DNA from: Roseiarcus sp963824475
GTDB lineage: Bacteria; Pseudomonadota; Alphaproteobacteria; Rhizobiales; Beijerinckiaceae
Length of the DNA stretch: 64,000 nucleotides
Reading direction: 5' to 3'
Assembly (NCBI GenBank): GCA_963824475.1
Contig: CAWGPR010000006.1
Span: forward strand, 248,001-312,000
Shown: in pieces, positions 42,801-52,485 of the stretch
Layout of the letters: each line of letters starts with the position of its first letter
How positions within the stretch are numbered: the first letter of the stretch is position 1
Program-made: the position numbers and the translations under genes
The notes under the pieces: model-generated
Told to the model about the DNA's origin: nothing
Database searches by the model: none
The model's input: the letters and a program-made list of their open reading frames with translations, nothing else

Positions 42801-45764
42801 ATGGCTCGTCAGGACGTCAATCAAGCGCTGCTGCAAACCTCGTTTCTGTACGGCGCCAACAGCGCCTACATCGAAGCCTTGCAGGCGCAATTCGAGAAAG
42901 ACCCGCTCTCGGTCGAACCCGGCTGGCGCGAATTTTTCGCCGCGCTCGGCGATGATCCGGCGAGCGTAGCCAAAACCGCGCGCGGGGCGTCATGGCGCAA
43001 GCCCAATTGGCCGGCGACGCCGAAGGGCGATCTGATCAGCGCGCTCGACGGCGATTGGCCGGCGACGGAAAAGGCGGTCGGCGACAAGTTGCGCGCTAAG
43101 GCGGCGGAAGCGGAACCGAAAGCGGCGCCGAGCGAGGACGACATTCGCCGCGCGACCCGCGATTCCGTGCGTGCGCTCATGATGATCCGCGCTTACCGGA
43201 TGCGGGGCCATCTGTACGCCAATCTCGACCCGCTCGGTCTCGAGCCGCAAAGGGACCACGAGGAGCTCCATCCCTCGACCTACGGCTTCCAGGAGTCCGA
43301 CTACGACCGCAAGATCTTCATCGATCACGTGCTCGGGCTCGAATATGCGACCGTGCGCGAAATGCTCGCGATCCTCAGGCGGACCTATTGCGGCACGATC
43401 GGGTTCGAATTCGTCCATATCTCCGATCCGGCCGAGAAGGCCTGGATTCAGGAGCGCGTCGAGGGGCCCGACAAGGAAATCCAGTTCACGCGAGAGGGCA
43501 AGCGCGCGATCCTCGGCAAGCTGGTGGAGGCCGAGGGGTTCGAGAATTTCTTCGACGTCAAGTATCCGGGCGCCAAGCGCTTCGGCCTCGACGGCGCGGA
43601 GGCGATGATTCCGGCGCTCGAGCAGATCATCAAGCGCGGCGGCCAGCTCGGCTTGAAAGAGATCGCCCTCGGCATGGCCCATCGCGGCCGGCTCAACGTG
43701 CTGAGCCAGGTGATGGGCAAGCCGCACCGCGTCATCTTCCACGAGTTCAAAGGCGGCTCGGATTCGCCCGACCAGGTTGACGGCTCCGGCGACGTCAAAT
43801 ATCACCTTGGCGCGTCTTCGGACCGCGAATTCGACGGCAACAGCGTTCATCTGTCGCTGACCGCCAACCCGTCGCATCTCGAGATCGTCGATCCGGTCGT
43901 TCTTGGCAAGGTTCGCGCCAAGCAAGACCAGCTCAATGATGTCATCGAGCGTTCGAAGGCGCTGGCGCTGCTGATCCACGGCGACGCCGCCTTCGCCGGC
44001 CAAGGCGTCGTTGCCGAATGCTTCGCCTTTTCGGGGCTGCGCGGCCACAGGACCGGCGGATCGGTGCATTTCATCGTCAACAACCAGATCGGCTTCACCA
44101 CCTATCCGCGCTATTCGCGCTCCTCGCCCTATCCGTCCGACGTCGCCAAGCTGGTCGAAGCGCCGATCTTTCACGTCAACGGCGACGATCCGGAGGCCGT
44201 CGTTTTCTGCGCCAAGGTGGCGACCGAATATCGGCAGAAGTTCCATAAACCCGTGGTCATCGACATGTTCTGTTATCGTCGGTTCGGCCACAACGAAGGC
44301 GACGAGCCCTCGTTCACCCAGCCGATCATGTACCGGCTCATCCGCTCGCACCCGACGACGCAGCAGATCTACTCGAGGAAGCTCATCGCCGAAGGCGTCG
44401 TCACCCAGGGCGAGGTCGACAAGATGCGCTCGGACTGGCGTCAGCGGCTGGAGGCGGAATTCGAGGCCGGCCAGTCCTATTCGGCCAACAAGGCCGATTG
44501 GCTTGACGGCCGTTGGGCGGGCGTCAAGGCGGCGTACGACATCGCCGACGATGATCGCCGCGGCAAGACCGGCGTCAGTCTCGATCGGCTGCGGCTGATC
44601 GGCGAGCGGATGACCGCGGCGCCCGAAGGCTTCAACATTCATAAAACCATTCTGCGCTTCCTCGAGAACCGCCGCGCGGCGATCAGGGCCGGCGAGGGGA
44701 TCGACTGGTCCACCGCCGAGGCGCTCGCCTTCGGTTCGCTGCTGGACGACGGCTTTCCCGTCCGCCTGTCCGGCCAGGACAGCGAGCGCGGCACGTTCTC
44801 GCAGCGCCATTCGGTGCTGATCGATCAGCAGAACGAAGCGCGCTACATCCCGCTGAACCACATCCGCGACGGCCAGGCGCGCTACGAAGTCATCAACTCG
44901 ATGCTTTCGGAAGAAGCGGTGCTCGGCTTTGAATACGGCTATTCGCTCGCCGAGCCGAACGCGCTCGTCTTATGGGAGGCGCAATTCGGCGACTTCGCCA
45001 ATGGCGCGCAGGTGGTGTTCGACCAGTTCATCTCGGCGGGCGAGAAGAAATGGCTGCGCATGTCGGGACTGGTCTGCATGCTGCCGCACGGCTACGAGGG
45101 CCAGGGGCCGGAGCATTCGTCCGCGCGGCTCGAGCGCTATCTGCAGCTCTGCGCGGAGGACAACATGCAGGTCGTGGTCTGCACGACGCCGGCAAATTTC
45201 TTCCACGCGCTGAGGCGCCAGCTCAAGCGCGAGTTCCGCAAGCCGCTGATCGCGATGACGCCGAAGTCGATGCTGCGCAACAAGCGCGCAGTCTCCAACC
45301 TCGAAGCCTTCGGCCCTGGAACGAGCTTCCACCGTCTGTTGTGGGATCATGCGGAGACGCATGAAGGGGAGAAGATCAAGCTCGCCAAGGACGACAAGAT
45401 CCGCCGCGTCGTGGTGTGCTCGGGCAAGGTCTATTACGACCTTTACGACGAGCGCGAGAAGCGCGGCGTCGACGACGTCTATCTGTTGCGTGTCGAACAG
45501 CTCTATCCTTTCCCGGTCAAGGCGCTGGTGAAGGAGCTCTCGCGTTTCAAGAAGGCGGAGATCGTGTGGTGTCAGGAGGAGCCCAGGAACATGGGCGCCT
45601 GGAGCTTCGTCGAGCCCTATCTCGAATGGGTGCTGGGCCAGCTCGGCGGCAAGTCGAAGCGCGCTCGCTACGCCGGACGCCCGGCGTCGGCGGCGACCGC
45701 GACTGGTCTCATGTCGAAACATCTGGCCCAGCTCAAGGCCTTCGTCGACGAATGCCTAGCCTGA
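42801..45764 (+). CDS. sucA: 2-oxoglutarate dehydrogenase E1 component
   Basis: 987 residues. N-terminal E1o segment (SFLYGANSAYIEALQAQFEKDPLSVEPGWREFFAAL), then thiamine-diphosphate domain with GMAHRGRLNVL, GDAAFAGQGVVAECF and the NNQIGFTT motif, a central pyrimidine domain (GQDSERGTFSQRHSVL, FEYGYSLAEPNALVLWEAQFGDFAN) and a transketolase C-domain (VYLLRVEQLYPFP). Decarboxylates 2-oxoglutarate and succinylates lipoyl-SucB. Full length. Confidence 0.97.
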   Translation: MARQDVNQALLQTSFLYGANSAYIEALQAQFEKDPLSVEPGWREFFAALGDDPASVAKTARGASWRKPNWPATPKGDLISALDGDWPATEKAVGDKLRAKAAEAEPKAAPSEDDIRRATRDSVRALMMIRAYRMRGHLYANLDPLGLEPQRDHEELHPSTYGFQESDYDRKIFIDHVLGLEYATVREMLAILRRTYCGTIGFEFVHISDPAEKAWIQERVEGPDKEIQFTREGKRAILGKLVEAEGFENFFDVKYPGAKRFGLDGAEAMIPALEQIIKRGGQLGLKEIALGMAHRGRLNVLSQVMGKPHRVIFHEFKGGSDSPDQVDGSGDVKYHLGASSDREFDGNSVHLSLTANPSHLEIVDPVVLGKVRAKQDQLNDVIERSKALALLIHGDAAFAGQGVVAECFAFSGLRGHRTGGSVHFIVNNQIGFTTYPRYSRSSPYPSDVAKLVEAPIFHVNGDDPEAVVFCAKVATEYRQKFHKPVVIDMFCYRRFGHNEGDEPSFTQPIMYRLIRSHPTTQQIYSRKLIAEGVVTQGEVDKMRSDWRQRLEAEFEAGQSYSANKADWLDGRWAGVKAAYDIADDDRRGKTGVSLDRLRLIGERMTAAPEGFNIHKTILRFLENRRAAIRAGEGIDWSTAEALAFGSLLDDGFPVRLSGQDSERGTFSQRHSVLIDQQNEARYIPLNHIRDGQARYEVINSMLSEEAVLGFEYGYSLAEPNALVLWEAQFGDFANGAQVVFDQFISAGEKKWLRMSGLVCMLPHGYEGQGPEHSSARLERYLQLCAEDNMQVVVCTTPANFFHALRRQLKREFRKPLIAMTPKSMLRNKRAVSNLEAFGPGTSFHRLLWDHAETHEGEKIKLAKDDKIRRVVVCSGKVYYDLYDEREKRGVDDVYLLRVEQLYPFPVKALVKELSRFKKAEIVWCQEEPRNMGAWSFVEPYLEWVLGQLGGKSKRARYAGRPASAATATGLMSKHLAQLKAFVDECLA

Positions 45765-45780
45765 GCGAAGCCAGCGCGAC

Positions 45781-46116
45781 ATGCCCCATTTCTTGTGCAA
45801 GCTGAGGCCGCCGCGGACGACGTTTATCTCGGACATGACGGCCGACGAAGCGCAGCTCATGCGCGCTCATCGCGAGTATTGGACGCCTCGCGTCGAGACG
45901 GGCGCGGTGATCGCGATGGGTCCGGTCGCCGATCCGGCCGGCGGCTATGGCGTGGCGATTATCGAAGCAGCTTCCGAGGCGGCGCTCGAGGCGATGCAGG
46001 AGGCCGATCCGGTCATCGCCGCCGGACGCGGCTTTGCGTACGAAAACCGCCGCATGTTGGGGATCGCCGTGCGCCCCAGCCAGCCGCTCGCGCCCGTCAC
46101 TTCCGTATCCCCCTAA
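45781..46116 (+). CDS. YciI-family protein
   Basis: 111 residues with the dimeric ferredoxin-like YciI fold: LCKLRPPRTTFISDMTADEAQLMRAHREYW (Asp/His pocket), GAVIAMGPVADPAGGYGVAIIE and EADPVIAAGRGFAYE. The function of the family is mostly unknown. It lies between sucA and sucB on the same strand, 16 bases after sucA, and must share their mRNA. Confidence 0.85.
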   Translation: MPHFLCKLRPPRTTFISDMTADEAQLMRAHREYWTPRVETGAVIAMGPVADPAGGYGVAIIEAASEAALEAMQEADPVIAAGRGFAYENRRMLGIAVRPSQPLAPVTSVSP

Positions 46117-46149
46117 CGACAAAGAAGGGCGCCTCGCGGCGCAATCGAG

Positions 46150-47387
46150 ATGGCGACTGAAATTCGTGTTCCGACGCTCGGCGAGTCGATCACCGAAGCG
46201 ACTGTCGGCAAATGGTTCAAGAAGGCCGGCGATTCCGTAAGCGCCGACGAGCCGCTGGTCGAACTGGAGACGGACAAAGTGACGCTCGAGGTCAACGCGC
46301 CGAGCGCGGGAGTTCTCGAGCGAGATCGCCGCCGAGACCGGTCAGACGGTCGCCATTGGCGCGCTGCTCGGCCAGCTCTCTGGCGGAGCGGTGGGTCCGG
46401 CTGCCGTCGTCAAATCCGCGCCCGCCGCCGCAACTTCGATGCCGCCGGCGCCGGCCGCGGCCAGGATCGCCGCCGAGGACAAGATCGATCTCGCGTTCGA
46501 TCGCCGGCAGCGGCAAGCGCGGCCAGGTGCTGAAGGGCGACGTGCTCGCGGCCATCGTCGAGGCTCGCGCGCCAGCGCCGGCGCCGGCCCAAGCGCCCGC
46601 GCCCGTTCAAGCGCCGGCGCCTGCGCCAATTCCGGCCCCCGCTCCGGCTCCCGTGCCCGCGGCGCGCACGACCACTGCCGACGACAGCGCCCGCGAAGAG
46701 CGGGTGCGCATGACCAAGCTGCGTCAGACCATCGCGCGCCGGCTCAAGGACGCGCAAAACACCGCGGCAATGCTCACGACCTTCAACGAGGTCGACATGA
46801 GCGAAGTGATGGCGTTGCGCGCCCGCTACAAGGACGCGTTCGAGAAAAAGCACTCAGCAAAGCTCGGCTTCATGGGCTTCTTCGTCAAAGCGTGCGTTCA
46901 GGCGCTGAAAGAAATCCCCGCCGTCAACGCCGAAATCGACGCAGCCGACCTCGTCTACAAGAACTATTACCACATCGGCATCGCCGTCGGCACCGACAAG
47001 GGGCTGATCGTGCCCGTGGTGCGCGACGCGGACAAGCTGTCGATCGCCGACATCGAGAAGACGATCGCCGCGCTCGGCAAGCGCGCCCGCGATGGCCAGC
47101 TCACGCTGGAGGAACTGCAGGGCGGAACCTTCACCATCACCAACGGCGGCATCTACGGCTCGCTGATGTCGACGCCGATTCTCAACGCGCCGCAGTCAGG
47201 CATCCTGGGCATGCACAAGATCCAGGACCGCCCGGTCGCGGTCGGCGGCAAGGTCGAAATCCGGCCGATGATGTATCTGGCGTTGAGCTACGACCATCGC
47301 GTCGTCGACGGGAGGGAGGCGGTGACCTTCCTCGTCCGCGTCAAGGAGGCGCTCGAAGACCCCGCGCGGCTCGTGCTAGACCTCTGA
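46150..47387 (+). pseudogene. sucB: 2-oxoglutarate dehydrogenase E2 (SucB), two apparent +1 frameshifts
   Basis: Lipoyl domain from ATG 46150 (IRVPTLGESITEATVGKWFK; lipoyl Lys in LETDKVTLEVNAP). After PSAGVL an extra G near 46318 breaks the frame; the next frame gives SEIAAETGQTVAIGALLG and AARIAAEDKIDL. An extra T at 46496-46497 breaks it again; the third frame gives IAGSGKRGQVLKGDVLAAIV, an Ala/Pro hinge and the catalytic domain (TFNEVDMSEVMALR, YHIGIAVGTDKGLIVPVVRD, ALSYDHRVVDGREAV with the His/Asp pair) to TGA 47387. Corrected length 411 residues is normal. Since the complex is central and the rest intact, sequencing error is likely. Confidence 0.88.
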
Positions 47388-47428
47388 AGCGCGCGGCCTC
47401 AATGGGCCCGCCGACCGGGGAGGCTTCC

Positions 47429-47821
47429 ATGAGCGAATTGACGTGTCTCGAATTGAGCGTTTTGTTGTGGGTGGCGCACATTCTCACTCAGGCCTTCACG
47501 GCGCGCGCCGAATTTGGCGATGCATATCTGTTCACGCCTCGCGACACGCAGCCAGCCGCCAAGGGTCTTGCGTGCGGCCGGGCCACGCGCGCGCTTGGCA
47601 ACTATGTCGAGAATTACGGTCCGTTCATCGCGATGGCTCTGGCCCTGATCGCGACCCAGCGCGCTGGCGGGATCGGCGCGCTCGGCGCGACGATCTGGAT
47701 TCTCGTCCGCATCGTCTACTTGCCGATCTATATGACGGGCGTCATCTACGTGCGCACGGCGCTTTGGGCGATTTCGATCATCGGCCTGTTGATGATGCTG
47801 TCGCGATTGATCGGATGGTAG
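47429..47821 (+). CDS. MAPEG-family membrane protein
   Basis: 130 residues from ATG 47429, directly after GGGGAGG. Four hydrophobic helices and the MAPEG features: N-terminal helix (TCLELSVLLWVAHILTQAF), RATRALGNYVENYGPFIAMALAL (the Arg/Asn-rich ENYG segment) and LVRIVYLPIYMTGVIYVRTALWAISIIG. The eukaryotic relatives act in eicosanoid and glutathione metabolism; the bacterial function is mostly unknown. It is in the suc operon between sucB and lpdA. Confidence 0.88.
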   Translation: MSELTCLELSVLLWVAHILTQAFTARAEFGDAYLFTPRDTQPAAKGLACGRATRALGNYVENYGPFIAMALALIATQRAGGIGALGATIWILVRIVYLPIYMTGVIYVRTALWAISIIGLLMMLSRLIGW

Positions 47822-47867
47822 CTGGCGCCGCAAGTCCTATCGGCGTGTCCAGCGAAAGAGATCGGCA

Positions 47868-49265
47868 ATGACCTATGACGTTGTGGTGATCGGCTCCGGC
47901 CCGGGCGGCTATGTTTGCGCCATCCGCGCCGCGCAGCTTGGTATGAAGGTCGCCGTCGTTGAGAAGATGAAGACGCTCGGCGGAACGTGCCTCAACATTG
48001 GCTGCATTCCGTCCAAGGCGCTCCTGCACGCGTCCGAAATGTTCGACGAGGCGGGGCACGGGCTTGGCCCGTTCGGCGTCGTCGTCTCTCCGCCGAAGCT
48101 CGATCTCGCCGCGATGATGAAGCACAAGGACGCCACCGTCGCGGCCAACGTCAACGGCGTCGCCTATCTGTTCAAGAAGAACAAGATCGACTGGGTGAGC
48201 GGCGAGGGGCGCATCGCCGTTCCCGGGCGCGTGATCGTCAAGGACGCCGGCGGCAAGGAAGCCACGCACGAAACGAAGGCGATCGTCATCGCAACCGGGT
48301 CCGACTTCGCGCGGCTGCCGGGTGTGGAGATCGATGAGAAGACGATTGTCTCGTCGACCGGCGCCTTGAGCCTGCCGGCTCCGCCGAAGAAGCTGATCGT
48401 CGTCGGCGCCGGCGTCATCGGACTCGAACTCGGCTCGGTTTGGCGACGGCTGGGTTCCGAGGTGACGGTGGTGGAATTTCTCGATCATGTCCTGACGGGG
48501 ATCGACGGCGAGGTCGGCAAGTTCATGCAGCGCGCGTTGGAAAAGCAGGGCTTTGCCTTTCACCTTGGCCACAAGCTGGCCAAGGTCGAGACGGCGGGAG
48601 CAGGCGTCAAGGCGACGATCGAACCTTCCGCGGGCGGCGAGGCCAAGACGATCGACGCCGACGTCGTGCTCGTCGCGGTCGGGCGGCGTCCGGTCACCGA
48701 AGGCCTGGGACTGGAGGCGGTTGGGGTCAAGACGGAGCGTGGCCGGGTCGTCGTCGACGCGCGTTTCGCCACCAGCGTCCTAGGAATCTATGCGATCGGC
48801 GACGTGATCCGCGGGCCGATGCTCGCCCATAAGGCGCAGGAAGAGGGAGTCGCGGTCGCCGAGCTGCTCGCGGGGCAGGCGGGCCATGTGAACTATGGCG
48901 TCATTCCCAACGTCGTTTATACGAGCCCGGAGGTCGCCTCGGTCGGCAAGAGCGAGGAAGAATTGAAGGCCGAGGGCGTCGCCTACGCGGTTGGCAGGTT
49001 CCCGTTCACCGCCAACGGGCGGGCCCGGGCGATGCGCCATACGGACGGGTTCGTGAAGATCCTCGCCGACGCTGCGACCGATCGCGTGCTCGGAGGGCAC
49101 ATCGTGGGGTTCGGCGCGGGCGAGATGATCCACGAGATTGCGGTCCTGATGGAGTTCGGCGGCTCATCGGAAGACCTAGCGCGCACCTGCCACGCGCACC
49201 CGACGATGTCGGAAGCGGTCAAGGAGGCGGCGCTGGCGGTGGCGAAGCGGGCGATTTACACCTAA
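47868..49265 (+). CDS. lpdA: Dihydrolipoyl dehydrogenase (E3)
   Basis: 465 residues. FAD site VIGSGPGGYVCAIRAAQLG, redox disulfide in GGTCLNIGCIPSKALLHAS, NAD site LIVVGAGVIGLELGSVWRRLG, second FAD motif IYAIGDVIRGPMLAHKAQEEG, and the C-terminal dimer-interface base His in TCHAHPTMSEAVKEA. Reoxidises the lipoyl group of SucB and closes the 2-oxoglutarate dehydrogenase set. Confidence 0.97.
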   Translation: MTYDVVVIGSGPGGYVCAIRAAQLGMKVAVVEKMKTLGGTCLNIGCIPSKALLHASEMFDEAGHGLGPFGVVVSPPKLDLAAMMKHKDATVAANVNGVAYLFKKNKIDWVSGEGRIAVPGRVIVKDAGGKEATHETKAIVIATGSDFARLPGVEIDEKTIVSSTGALSLPAPPKKLIVVGAGVIGLELGSVWRRLGSEVTVVEFLDHVLTGIDGEVGKFMQRALEKQGFAFHLGHKLAKVETAGAGVKATIEPSAGGEAKTIDADVVLVAVGRRPVTEGLGLEAVGVKTERGRVVVDARFATSVLGIYAIGDVIRGPMLAHKAQEEGVAVAELLAGQAGHVNYGVIPNVVYTSPEVASVGKSEEELKAEGVAYAVGRFPFTANGRARAMRHTDGFVKILADAATDRVLGGHIVGFGAGEMIHEIAVLMEFGGSSEDLARTCHAHPTMSEAVKEAALAVAKRAIYT

Positions 49266-49367
49266 GCGCGCTTGAAAGCGCTACGGCAGGGACCGTGTAT
49301 ATACATGGATTGACACAGCATGGCTCGCGCTCTATGTCCGGCTTTCATATCCCGGCGAGCGCCAATC

Positions 49368-49604
49368 ATGCCTCTGACCCGCGCCTTTAAATCCGGCAAT
49401 AGCCAAGCCGTTCGAATACCCGCTGAACTCGCCTACGAGGATACGAACGTCGAACTTTCGATCGATCGCTATGGCGACGTCATTGTCATCGCACCTGTGC
49501 GTCAGAATTTGAAAGAGATGGTTGCCGCATTGCGCGCCATGCCCAAGCCGTCCCAGATCGAACGCTATGAGCCGACCGAACTGCCTGAGCGCGGCTGGGA
49601 CTAG
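49368..49604 (+). CDS. vapB: AbrB-type (VapB-like) antitoxin
   Basis: 78 residues from ATG 49368; an upstream in-frame ATG 49320 is possible but less likely. Swapped-hairpin DNA-binding domain: PLTRAFKSGNSQAVRIPAELAYED. C-terminal toxin-binding tail ends YEPTELPERGWD. It precedes the PIN toxin by two bases. This is a different antitoxin fold from the VapB between sucC and sucD. Confidence 0.88.
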   Translation: MPLTRAFKSGNSQAVRIPAELAYEDTNVELSIDRYGDVIVIAPVRQNLKEMVAALRAMPKPSQIERYEPTELPERGWD

Positions 49605-49606
49605 GC

Positions 49607-50005
49607 TTGAAGTTCCTGATCGACACGAACATCGCGATCCATGCCCGAGACGGGTTTGAGCCGGTTCTCGACCGGCTTGGCCAACATGACGGGGCCGTTT
49701 TTCTTTCCGCGCTGAGCTTGGCCGAGTTGCAGCGCGGCCTCTATGCGGCCGGCTCCGATTCGGCGTTGCGGCAAGCCCGGTTGAGGAGAATCCTGCAGGC
49801 CATTCCCGTTCTCGCTTTCGATGCGACGGCGGCTGAAACCTATGGTCAAATCCTTGCTCAGATCGGTTGGGCGCGCCGCCGAGACTTCGATCGCCTGATC
49901 GCCGCGCATGCGCTGGCCACGGGATGCACGCTCGTTACCGCCAACTCGCCGGATTTCTCTGACATCCCGGGGCTATCGCTTGAGAACTGGACGATCGCAG
50001 GCTGA
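49607..50005 (+). CDS. vapC: VapC-type PIN-domain toxin
   Basis: 132 residues from TTG 49607. PIN-domain ribonuclease: KFLIDTNIAIHARDGFEPV, LSLAELQRGLYAAG (Glu) and RDFDRLIAAHALATGCTLVTANSPDFSDIPGL (C-terminal Asp residues). Partner of the AbrB-type antitoxin just upstream. Confidence 0.9.
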   Translation: MKFLIDTNIAIHARDGFEPVLDRLGQHDGAVFLSALSLAELQRGLYAAGSDSALRQARLRRILQAIPVLAFDATAAETYGQILAQIGWARRRDFDRLIAAHALATGCTLVTANSPDFSDIPGLSLENWTIAG

Positions 50006-50009
50006 GGAT

Positions 50010-50807
50010 TTGCACCGGCCTTGCGCCGCGGCGAATGCGGCGAGGCGCCGGAGCGCCATCCTGATCCTCGGCCTCGCCGCTTGCGTTTTCGCGTTCGTTG
50101 CTCCCGCCCGCGCCGATCCGATGGCGCTGTGGCGGATCGTTCACGGCGAGTGTGTCCCGCATTTCGAGGCCGGGAAAGGGCCGGGCCCGTGCGAGAGGGT
50201 CGCTCTCAGCGGCGGCGAGGCGCAGGGCGTCGCGATCCTGAAGGACCTCGTCGGCGTCGCCCAGATGCTGGCGATCCCGACCCGCCGCATCACCGGCATC
50301 GAAGACCCGCAAATGCTGGCGCCCGACGCGCCCAAGGTGTTCGCCGCCGCCTGGGGCGCCAAGGCGCTGGTGGAGGCCCGCCTTCATGTGGTCTTGCCGC
50401 GCCAAGCGGTTGCGATTGCGATCAACTCGAAATGGGCGCGCAGCCAAGACCAGTTCCATCTCCACGTCGATTGCGTGGCGAGGAATGTCGCGGCGACGCT
50501 TGCCGACAACCGCGCTTCGTTCGACGGCGTCTGGCGCGCGATGGCGGCGCCGCTCAACGGCCGCGTCTATTTCGCGCGCCGGCTCGATTCGGTCGACCTC
50601 GCCGACGTTGCCCCGCTCAAGCTTCTGGCCGACGGCGTCGAGGGCGCTCGGGCGCATATGGACGCCTATAGCCTCGCCGCAGTGGGCGCGACCTTCGATG
50701 GGAAGCCTGGCTTCGTCCTGCTGGCCGACCAGTTTTCTTTGGAAGGCGGCGGCCACGCCGAAGACCTCCAGGATCACAATTGCTTGATCGCTCATTCCAC
50801 GCCATGA
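50010..50807 (+). CDS. cdh: CDP-diacylglycerol pyrophosphatase (Cdh-like)
   Basis: 265 residues from TTG 50010 behind CTGAGGA. The N-terminal signal/anchor (RRRSAILILGLAACVFAFVAPARA) is followed by the HIT-like fold of Cdh, which splits CDP-diacylglycerol to phosphatidate and CMP: WRIVHGECVPHFEAGKGPGPCERV, NSKWARSQDQFHLHVDCV (HxHxD-type active site) and ADQFSLEGGGHAEDLQDHNC. Expected at the periplasmic face of the inner membrane. ATG further in would cut off the signal, so the TTG start is preferred. Confidence 0.85.
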   Translation: MHRPCAAANAARRRSAILILGLAACVFAFVAPARADPMALWRIVHGECVPHFEAGKGPGPCERVALSGGEAQGVAILKDLVGVAQMLAIPTRRITGIEDPQMLAPDAPKVFAAAWGAKALVEARLHVVLPRQAVAIAINSKWARSQDQFHLHVDCVARNVAATLADNRASFDGVWRAMAAPLNGRVYFARRLDSVDLADVAPLKLLADGVEGARAHMDAYSLAAVGATFDGKPGFVLLADQFSLEGGGHAEDLQDHNCLIAHSTP

Positions 50808-50933
50808 TTTGAGTTGGATCCGTTGCGGGCTGATGGAAGAGTTGCAGGCGACGGCGTAATTGGTCCAGCGCGCGAGCGACCGTGCGCCAGTTTGGCGCTC
50901 AGATTGGGTGAATGAAAGAGGGGAGCGGGCGAA

Positions 50934-51464
50934 ATGGGGACCCTACTCACTCGCCTTCTGGCGCTTGCGGTTCTGTTCGGGGCGCCGGGCTACGCCTATG
51001 CGCATGTGGAGATCAACATCGACCTCACGTCGCAGACGATGACCGTGCATTCGGGCTTAGGCGAAACCTACGTCTGGCCGATATCCTCGGGCAAGGCCGG
51101 TCATGCGACGCCGCGCGGCGTCTTCCGGCCAAGAGCGATGTACGTCATGGTCCACTCCGCCAAGTATGATAACGCGCCGATGCCGCATTCCATTTTCTTC
51201 TATGGTCAATATGCGATCCATGGCACGACCGCGGTCGGCCATCTAGGCCGGCCTGCATCGCACGGCTGCGTCCGCATCTCCCCCGCCCATGCGGCGACAC
51301 TGTTCGCCATGGTGCAGAGGCAGGGGGCGGAAATCCGCATCGTGGGGTCTCCCTTCAGCGATGTGGCCCGCAGCGACAAGCGCTCCGGATCGGCGCTTGG
51401 GTTCGCGCCAATTCGCCGCACGCGGACGCTTAAGCAATGGGCGCGCGATCCGCTCGGTGAGTAA
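50934..51464 (+). CDS. L,D-transpeptidase (YkuD domain)
   Basis: 176 residues. Signal peptide (MGTLLTRLLALAVLFGAPGYAYA), then a single YkuD domain: INIDLTSQTMTVHSGLGETYVWPISSGKAGHATPRGVF and the catalytic HGTTAVGHLGRPASHGCVRIS with the Cys nucleophile and His. Periplasmic enzymes of this kind make 3-3 cross-links in peptidoglycan or attach outer-membrane proteins to it. The basic C-terminus (RSDKRSGSALGFAPIRRTRTLKQW) is free of other domains. Confidence 0.92.
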   Translation: MGTLLTRLLALAVLFGAPGYAYAHVEINIDLTSQTMTVHSGLGETYVWPISSGKAGHATPRGVFRPRAMYVMVHSAKYDNAPMPHSIFFYGQYAIHGTTAVGHLGRPASHGCVRISPAHAATLFAMVQRQGAEIRIVGSPFSDVARSDKRSGSALGFAPIRRTRTLKQWARDPLGE

Positions 51465-51609
51465 AGCGGCTCAGCCGAACATTGCGTGCGCATTAATGAC
51501 GCGTCATCCGCGCTGAAATTTGCCGGCCTGGGTGTCGCGTTTTCTTTCCGTTTAGGATATCAGGCCACTTTGGGCTAGACCGGCAAACGGCCGTCTGAGG
51601 AGGCCATTG

Positions 51610-52479
51610 GTGCAAAGACGTCAATTTATCGCCGGCGCCGCCGGTCTGATTGCTGGCTCGCTCGCGCCGCGGCTGGCGATGGCGGAGGTGCCGACGCCCT
51701 TTACGTTCGACATGGCGCCGCCGATGGACAATCGCCAGAAGTTCGTCGCCTGGGGCGTGGCGCAACGGGGAGAGGATCCGAAGTTCCTGGGCGAGCGATT
51801 CGACCGGTTCGGCGCGATGGTCCGCAACGAGGACCTGGTCAACGACCGCAACAAACATGCCTTCCTGCTGACGCCGCGCGAGAAATTCGTGTTGCAGCAG
51901 AATTTGTCCCGCGCCTATGACCACGCCTTTCTCGACATCGGCTACGGCGTTACGATTTCCGGTCCCCACATTGTTGGCCGGATGACTTCGAACATCGATC
52001 CGAAAGCGGGCGAGAGGGTGCTGGAAATCGGCACCGGCTCCGGCTACCAGTCCGCTTACCTCGCGCATCTGACCGATCAGGTCCACACCATCGAAATCAT
52101 CAAGCCGCTCGCCGAGCGCACGCGGTCGATTTACGACCAGCTCATCAAGGATGGCTATACGGAGTTCGAGGCCATCAAGAGCAAAGCCGCCGACGGTTAT
52201 TATGGGTGGGAAGAAGCGGCGCCCTTTGACAAGATCATCGTCACCTGCGGCATCGACCATGTTCCTCCGCCGCTGCTGCAGCAATTGAAGCCGGGAGGGA
52301 TCATGGTCATCCCAGTCGGGCCGCCGGGAGCGCAGCGCGTGTTGAAGGTGGTCAAGACGCAACAGCCGGATGGCCAGATGACGGTGGCGCGGTCGGACAT
52401 CTACGGCGGCCGGATCGTGCCATTCGTTCCATTCACGAAGCTTGAAGGCGATCAGATCGTTGGCACGCACAACAACTAG
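51610..52479 (+). CDS. Exported protein-L-isoaspartate O-methyltransferase-like protein
   Basis: 289 residues from GTG 51610 (TTG 51607 also possible), after TGAGGAGG. It begins with a twin-arginine-like signal (MQRRQFIAGAAGLIAGSLAPRLAMA), unusual for this normally cytoplasmic enzyme. The rest is PCMT-like: ISGPHIVGRMTSNIDPKAGERVLEIGTGSGYQSAYLAHL (SAM motif near residue 136), VHTIEIIKPLAERTRSIY, PFDKIIVTCGIDHVPPPLLQQLKPGG and MVIPVGPPGAQRVL. The usual insert between signal and domain is charged. It is followed directly by a membrane protein with a second Rossmann methyltransferase-like domain. What it methylates outside the cytoplasm is unknown. Confidence 0.85.
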   Translation: MQRRQFIAGAAGLIAGSLAPRLAMAEVPTPFTFDMAPPMDNRQKFVAWGVAQRGEDPKFLGERFDRFGAMVRNEDLVNDRNKHAFLLTPREKFVLQQNLSRAYDHAFLDIGYGVTISGPHIVGRMTSNIDPKAGERVLEIGTGSGYQSAYLAHLTDQVHTIEIIKPLAERTRSIYDQLIKDGYTEFEAIKSKAADGYYGWEEAAPFDKIIVTCGIDHVPPPLLQQLKPGGIMVIPVGPPGAQRVLKVVKTQQPDGQMTVARSDIYGGRIVPFVPFTKLEGDQIVGTHNN

Positions 52480-52485
52480 GCTCGG

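Noticed and set aside
42990..44861. Long minus-strand frame (623 residues)
   Set aside because: Shadow of sucA in GC-rich DNA; low-complexity Arg/Asp-rich translation with no motifs.
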